Assembly (NCBI GenBank): GCA_964367645.1 | Contig: CAYIYN010000065.1 | Location: forward strand, 1 to 8,269 | Direction of reading: 5' to 3' | Length of the DNA stretch: 8,269 bases | Origin: RGIG4097 sp964367645 | GTDB lineage: Bacteria; Bacillota; Clostridia; Christensenellales; CAG-917 | Shown here: positions 4,930 to 8,269 of the stretch, one piece after another | Numbering within the stretch: position 1 is the first letter of the stretch | Layout of the letters: each line of letters opens with the position of its first letter | Made by a program: the position numbers and the translations under genes | The notes under the pieces: model-generated | What the model was told of the DNA's origin: nothing | Databases searched by the model: none | The model's input: the letters and a program-made list of their open reading frames with translations, nothing else

Positions 4930-5926
4930 ATCGTTCTTCTCTGAAATACGATAACCCCAATGCCGCAGGCGGTTGATATTCTTTCTTTTTTCTGAAAGCA
5001 ATCAGTATCAGCATCAAAATCGTGACAAGATACGGGAGCATTTGCACGATGTCGGCTTGCGGTATGGTGAATGAGGTGTTGAAAACATTTGAGTTTGTAT
5101 ATAGCCAGTAAAGCAGAGCAAAGAGGTACGAGCCCCAAATGGTGTTTACGGGTTTCCAAGTTGTGAAAATGACAAGCGCTACTGCAAGCCAGCCCAAAGC
5201 TTCAATGCTGTTGTTTGTTGTCCAACCGCCCTTGCAGTAAACCAAAACATAGAACAGTCCGCCCAGTCCGCATATTCCGCCACCGATAGTGGTAGCAAGA
5301 TATTTGTACTTTGTGACGTTTATGCCTGCTGCGTCCGCCGTTGCAGGATTTTCACCGACTGCCCTAAGATTAAGTCCCACGCGCGAGCGTTTGAAGTATA
5401 TACTCATGCAAATTGCCAAGATGACGGCAACGTACACCAAAAAGCCGTAAGAAAGGAACATCTGGCTGAAATTATCCGTCAATGACGCGGCTTGCGCAAT
5501 GTTTTTTCCAAAAGCCTCGGATGCGACGGTTGCTCTGGCATAGGATGTAAATCCAGCTTTCAAAATAATGAATTGACCGCCGAAACTTCCGATGCCGACG
5601 CCAAGATATGTCAGCGCAAGACCTGTTACGTTCTGATTTGCGCGAAGCGTGACTGTGAAGAAACTGTAGAGCAATCCCGCCAGTGCCGCTGCTCCAAAAC
5701 CGCATACAAGCGCTATCAGCACAACCACTATGTTGTTGGGGTTTGCTGCGGAATTTTCATAAAGGAACGCACCCGCAAAACCTGCAAAGCCGCCCAAAAA
5801 CATCATGCCCGGGACACCCAAATTGAGGTGTCCGCTTTTTTCGGTGAGGATTTCTCCCAGCGCTCCGAACATTATTACTGTGCCGAATACTACAGCACTT
5901 GTCCACCAGGAAATGAAACTAATCAT
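4928..5926 (-). CDS. Nucleoside-type ABC importer, second permease (NupQ/YufQ-like)
   Basis: A 332-residue integral membrane protein of the BPD_transp_2 (branched-chain/monosaccharide/nucleoside) permease family. It is the shorter partner of a heterodimeric channel, similar in length to NupQ-type subunits. Hydrophobic segments fill most of the chain, from about residue 8 to 312. The family loop that contacts the ATPase is seen as GLNLRAVGENPATADAAGI (184-202), ahead of the last membrane segments. The N-terminal E-K-S-G-H-L-N-L-G-V-P-G motif (29-40) is typical of this half. The start at 5926 overlaps the stop of the preceding permease by 8 nt (ATGATTAG) and has a GGAGAGGAGGG ribosome binding site. 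It is the last gene of the leftward operon, and its stop codon touches the structured element at 4806-4929. The substrate is probably purine or other nucleosides, as for BmpA/PnrA-linked systems; this is by family, not proven here. Confidence 0.95.
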   Translation of the reverse strand: MISFISWWTSAVVFGTVIMFGALGEILTEKSGHLNLGVPGMMFLGGFAGFAGAFLYENSAANPNNIVVVLIALVCGFGAAALAGLLYSFFTVTLRANQNVTGLALTYLGVGIGSFGGQFIILKAGFTSYARATVASEAFGKNIAQAASLTDNFSQMFLSYGFLVYVAVILAICMSIYFKRSRVGLNLRAVGENPATADAAGINVTKYKYLATTIGGGICGLGGLFYVLVYCKGGWTTNNSIEALGWLAVALVIFTTWKPVNTIWGSYLFALLYWLYTNSNVFNTSFTIPQADIVQMLPYLVTILMLILIAFRKKKEYQPPAALGLSYFREER

Positions 5927-7424
5927 TTTGCTTACCCTCCTCTCCGATATTTTGATTGTTCAATTCTTTCTCAGATATTATTTCTTGAACGCCAGGCTCA
6001 ACTTTTGCGCTATCGGCATTTTCCATCTCTGCCACTGAAACAATCTTTTCGGTTTCAAGCGCGACAGGCTTGTTTGACTCGTTTGACACGGCTGCCACAT
6101 AAGATTTCTTCTTTGTGAAAGCATCCTTCATACCGCCAAAGGCTTTGGATAAAAACTCCGCTGCTCCGTCCAGCATTTTTGCAATTACATTGTTGTAAAC
6201 CTCGACCATCCTTGTCGCAGTTACCGTGCGCCAAACGCTAAATTTTACAAACGCCGCATTGGTTTTCGGCATTTTCTCGGTGAGTTTTTTCTTGAAAGCG
6301 GCACCGGACGCCGTAATTTTGGAGTTGAACGCTAATCTGTAACGAATAAAGAACTCACAGCCTATAAGCATAAACAAGAATATGCCCACTACGATATATG
6401 AAGTGTAACTGTTTAGGTTGGAAGCATAGTTGACAACGTTTCCGGCGCCCTTTGACAAGAAGGTAATTACGAATGAAATGGCCGCCATACCGAAAGGATT
6501 AAATCCTGCCGCCCAAGCGACGATTATTGCGGTAAAGCCGTAATTTCCGCTTGTTTTTGTGGATATAACGTGGTCAATTCCGCCGACGTATAAAAAGCCG
6601 ACGAGTCCGCAAATTGCTCCCGAAAGGAACATTGTACGCAAGATGACTTTGCCCGTGTTTATTCCCGCGTAGCGCGCCGTGTTTATGGAATCGCCCACGA
6701 CGGATATTTCATAACCTTGCTTTGTGTTGCGCATATATACAAACATGAGCACCGTAATTATGACAATAAGCACTGTGACCAAGCCGAAAGGATTTTCGCC
6801 AATAGCGGGAAGGTACCCCAGTTTTGTTGCGCTGTTAAAAGTTGGCAGAGCACTGCTTTTGCCTTTCCATATGTCTATCGCACAGGCAACAAGCTGCACC
6901 GCAATATAGTTCATCATAAGGGTAAACAGCGTTTCGTTTGCATTGAGTTTGACTTTGAAAATCGCAGGAATAACAGCCCACAAACCGCCGGCAAGAACAG
7001 CGAATATAAACATAACGATTATCATTGCAGAATTTGACAAATCTGTAAAATACCACATTACGACGGAGGTAAGCAGTGCGCCCATAAGGACTTGTCCTTG
7101 TGCTCCGATGTTCCAAAAACGCATTTTGAATGCAGGAGCAAGCGCTAAAGCGATGCCCAAAAGCAACATAGCATCTTTTATGAGCGCGCGCTTTGAGTAT
7201 TCCGTAAAGAATGAGCCTTGTTGGATATATTTCCATATATTGGCCATGCTGATTGAAGACACCTGCTGCAAAAATATGAGAATAATCAAAAGCGATATGC
7301 CTGTTGCAGCAACACGCACCAAGGTTCTATACAAAAAACTGGTGCTTTCGCGCTTTGCAACACGGACAAAAGGTTCCTTTTTATCGGCTGAAGACTTTCC
7401 GAATCTTGTCATTAATTTACTCAT
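5919..7424 (-). CDS. Nucleoside-type ABC importer, first permease (NupP/YufP-like) with long C-terminal extension
   Basis: A 501-residue BPD_transp_2 permease that pairs with the downstream permease to form the channel. A basic cytosolic N-terminus (1-34) leads into membrane segments from about 38 to 363. Family motifs are FWNIGAQGQVLMGA (103-116) and the ATPase-contact loop GYEISVVGDSINTARYAGIN (237-256). NupP-type subunits usually end soon after the last membrane segment, at about 350 residues. Here some 138 further residues follow: first a lysine-rich amphipathic stretch (about 370-440), then an acidic disordered-looking tail (about 446-501, many E, N and S). The start at 7424 overlaps the ATPase stop by 8 nt (ATGAGTAA) behind a strong AAGGAGG. 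The next permease is likewise overlapped by 8 nt, so all three genes are translated as one unit. The role of the extension is unknown; it may contact the ATPase or be a disordered anchor. Confidence 0.95.
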   Translation of the reverse strand: MSKLMTRFGKSSADKKEPFVRVAKRESTSFLYRTLVRVAATGISLLIILIFLQQVSSISMANIWKYIQQGSFFTEYSKRALIKDAMLLLGIALALAPAFKMRFWNIGAQGQVLMGALLTSVVMWYFTDLSNSAMIIVMFIFAVLAGGLWAVIPAIFKVKLNANETLFTLMMNYIAVQLVACAIDIWKGKSSALPTFNSATKLGYLPAIGENPFGLVTVLIVIITVLMFVYMRNTKQGYEISVVGDSINTARYAGINTGKVILRTMFLSGAICGLVGFLYVGGIDHVISTKTSGNYGFTAIIVAWAAGFNPFGMAAISFVITFLSKGAGNVVNYASNLNSYTSYIVVGIFLFMLIGCEFFIRYRLAFNSKITASGAAFKKKLTEKMPKTNAAFVKFSVWRTVTATRMVEVYNNVIAKMLDGAAEFLSKAFGGMKDAFTKKKSYVAAVSNESNKPVALETEKIVSVAEMENADSAKVEPGVQEIISEKELNNQNIGEEGKQND

Positions 7425-8269
7425 CTTTTCCTACCTCCTTATCAGGTTTGTCGGAGGTCTTTTTTATCTTTTCAAAAACGTTTGACAGTGTTGACTTGAT
7501 TTTCTCATAAACGGTTTTGGGCAAGAATTTCACACTTGTTCCGATTTGTGTGTCCGGTGCAATTCCGAAACTCTTGTTGGTTTTTACTTCATTCAAGTTG
7601 AGCGTACCTGTCATCATAAGACCGAGTTCGTCTTTTGTGGTTTTATCCGCGTGGACAACACCCATTATGTTGCCATGGCACAGCACCATAATTTTGTCGC
7701 AAAGTTCAAGTAGTACGTCGAGGTCTTCACCGACGTATAGGACACCCACGCCCTTTTTCTTTTGTTCGTTCAAAATGTCGTATATGGCGTAGGAAGAATT
7801 TATGTCAAGTCCTCTGACGGGATATGCTGTGACAATTACGTTTGGCCCTTCGGCAATTTCGCGCCCCACCAAAACTTTTTGCACGTTACCGCCAGAAAGA
7901 CGTCTGACAGGAGTTTCGGTGGAGGGGGTTACAATGTTGAGATTGTTTATAACGTCTTTCGCCTTCGCCCTTGCCAGTCTTCGGTTTACAAACGGGCTGA
8001 AACCGTCGCTGTAGGTTTTTAACATCATATTGTCGGTGAGCGACAGTGACGGAGCAAGCCCCATACCCAGTCTGTCTTCGGGGATAAACGACATTGCGAT
8101 GCCCATTTCTATGATTTTCTTGGGCGACAACCCGATAATGGACGTGCCCAAGTGATTGATTTCACCGCTTTCTATTTTTCTTAGACCTGCGATAGCCTCG
8201 CACAGTTCTTTCTGCCCGCAGCCAGCAATGCCCGCAACGCCCAAAATTTCGCCGCCGCGGATATAAAAA
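7417..8269 (-). CDS. Nucleoside-type ABC importer ATPase (NupO/YufO-like), 3' part only
   Basis: The last 283 residues of a sugar/nucleoside-type ABC ATPase whose 5' part lies beyond the window. The frame is open to the edge: residues FYIRGGEILGVAGIAGCGQ precede any start codon, and the TTG at 8244 is internal. The visible part is the second of the two nucleotide-binding domains usual in this family. Its Walker A is the degenerate GIAGCGQKEL, normal for this half. The signature motif RRLSGGNVQKV (LSGGN at about 124-128 of the visible part) is intact. The Walker B and D-loop region reads VIVTAYPVRGLD, and VGEDLD replaces the usual SEDLD-like switch segment. The domain normally ends near ELGLMMTG. 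Here about 60 extra residues follow, ending in a lysine-rich stretch (KIKSTLSNVFEKIKK). It energises the two permeases encoded downstream, with which it overlaps by 8 nt. A BmpA/PnrA-type binding lipoprotein is expected further upstream. Confidence 0.95.
   Translation of the reverse strand, partial: FYIRGGEILGVAGIAGCGQKELCEAIAGLRKIESGEINHLGTSIIGLSPKKIIEMGIAMSFIPEDRLGMGLAPSLSLTDNMMLKTYSDGFSPFVNRRLARAKAKDVINNLNIVTPSTETPVRRLSGGNVQKVLVGREIAEGPNVIVTAYPVRGLDINSSYAIYDILNEQKKKGVGVLYVGEDLDVLLELCDKIMVLCHGNIMGVVHADKTTKDELGLMMTGTLNLNEVKTNKSFGIAPDTQIGTSVKFLPKTVYEKIKSTLSNVFEKIKKTSDKPDKEVGKDE

Noticed and set aside
4804..5159. Minus-strand frames through the spacer and the permease end
   Set aside because: One frame is an out-of-frame reading of the palindromic element and the other of the permease gene; neither has a ribosome binding site or family similarity that I can see.
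5492..6118. Long plus-strand frame of 208 codons
   Set aside because: It lies antisense to two clearly assigned permease genes, is cysteine-rich and compositionally odd, and has no family features.
6943..7485. Plus-strand frame of 180 codons
   Set aside because: Antisense shadow of the first permease and the ATPase end.
7830..8240. Degenerate Walker A in the ATPase as a sign of inactivation
   Set aside because: The second nucleotide-binding domain of this family normally has such a degenerate Walker A; the signature and D-loop motifs are intact.
8242..8244. TTG as start of the ATPase gene
   Set aside because: The frame stays open to the window edge with typical family residues (IRGGEILGVAG) before it, so the codon is internal and the gene is partial.

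Overview
The window looks like part of the chromosome of a Firmicutes-type anaerobe, most likely an uncultured gut member of the Clostridia. This rests on strong AAGGAGG-type ribosome binding sites, moderate GC content by eye, a BMP-type nucleoside ABC importer, a BaiN/HI0933-type flavoprotein, and a large serine recombinase paired with a rolling-circle Rep. The genus cannot be told from the sequence alone.

Layout. Bases 1-3226 hold what appears to be most of a small mobile element. Two structured hairpins (6-64 and 116-157) lie downstream of a leftward gene for an HUH-type rolling-circle replication initiator (210-1241). A 46-codon gene (1242-1382) directly abuts that rep gene and carries its ribosome binding site. 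A 211-bp non-coding divergent region follows and contains a 105-bp imperfect palindrome. On its far side are a second 46-codon gene (1594-1734) and the large serine recombinase (1727-3226), which overlap by 8 nt. A terminator (3219-3255) closes the recombinase and contains its stop codon. The element's outer left end is probably outside the window.

Bases 3227-4755 carry a stand-alone flavoprotein gene. It has a promoter so close to its start that the mRNA may be leaderless, and a bidirectional terminator follows it. Bases 4756-4930 form a repeat-rich spacer with a 12-bp tandem triplet and a 124-bp multi-armed palindromic element whose edge coincides with the stop codon of the next gene. From 8269 down to 4928 runs a leftward operon for a nucleoside-type ABC importer: an ATPase cut by the window edge, then two BPD_transp_2-family permeases, each joined to the next gene by an identical-size 8-nt overlap. 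The substrate-binding lipoprotein normally found upstream would lie beyond the right edge.

Functionally, the left part is a self-maintaining, integrating module: the serine recombinase for integration and excision, and Rep for nicking and replication of the circular form. The right part is ordinary host metabolism. The most interesting parts are the compact divergent Rep/recombinase element with its two small coupled genes and central palindrome, the structured intergenic element at 4806-4929, and the unusual C-terminal extensions on two of the importer subunits.
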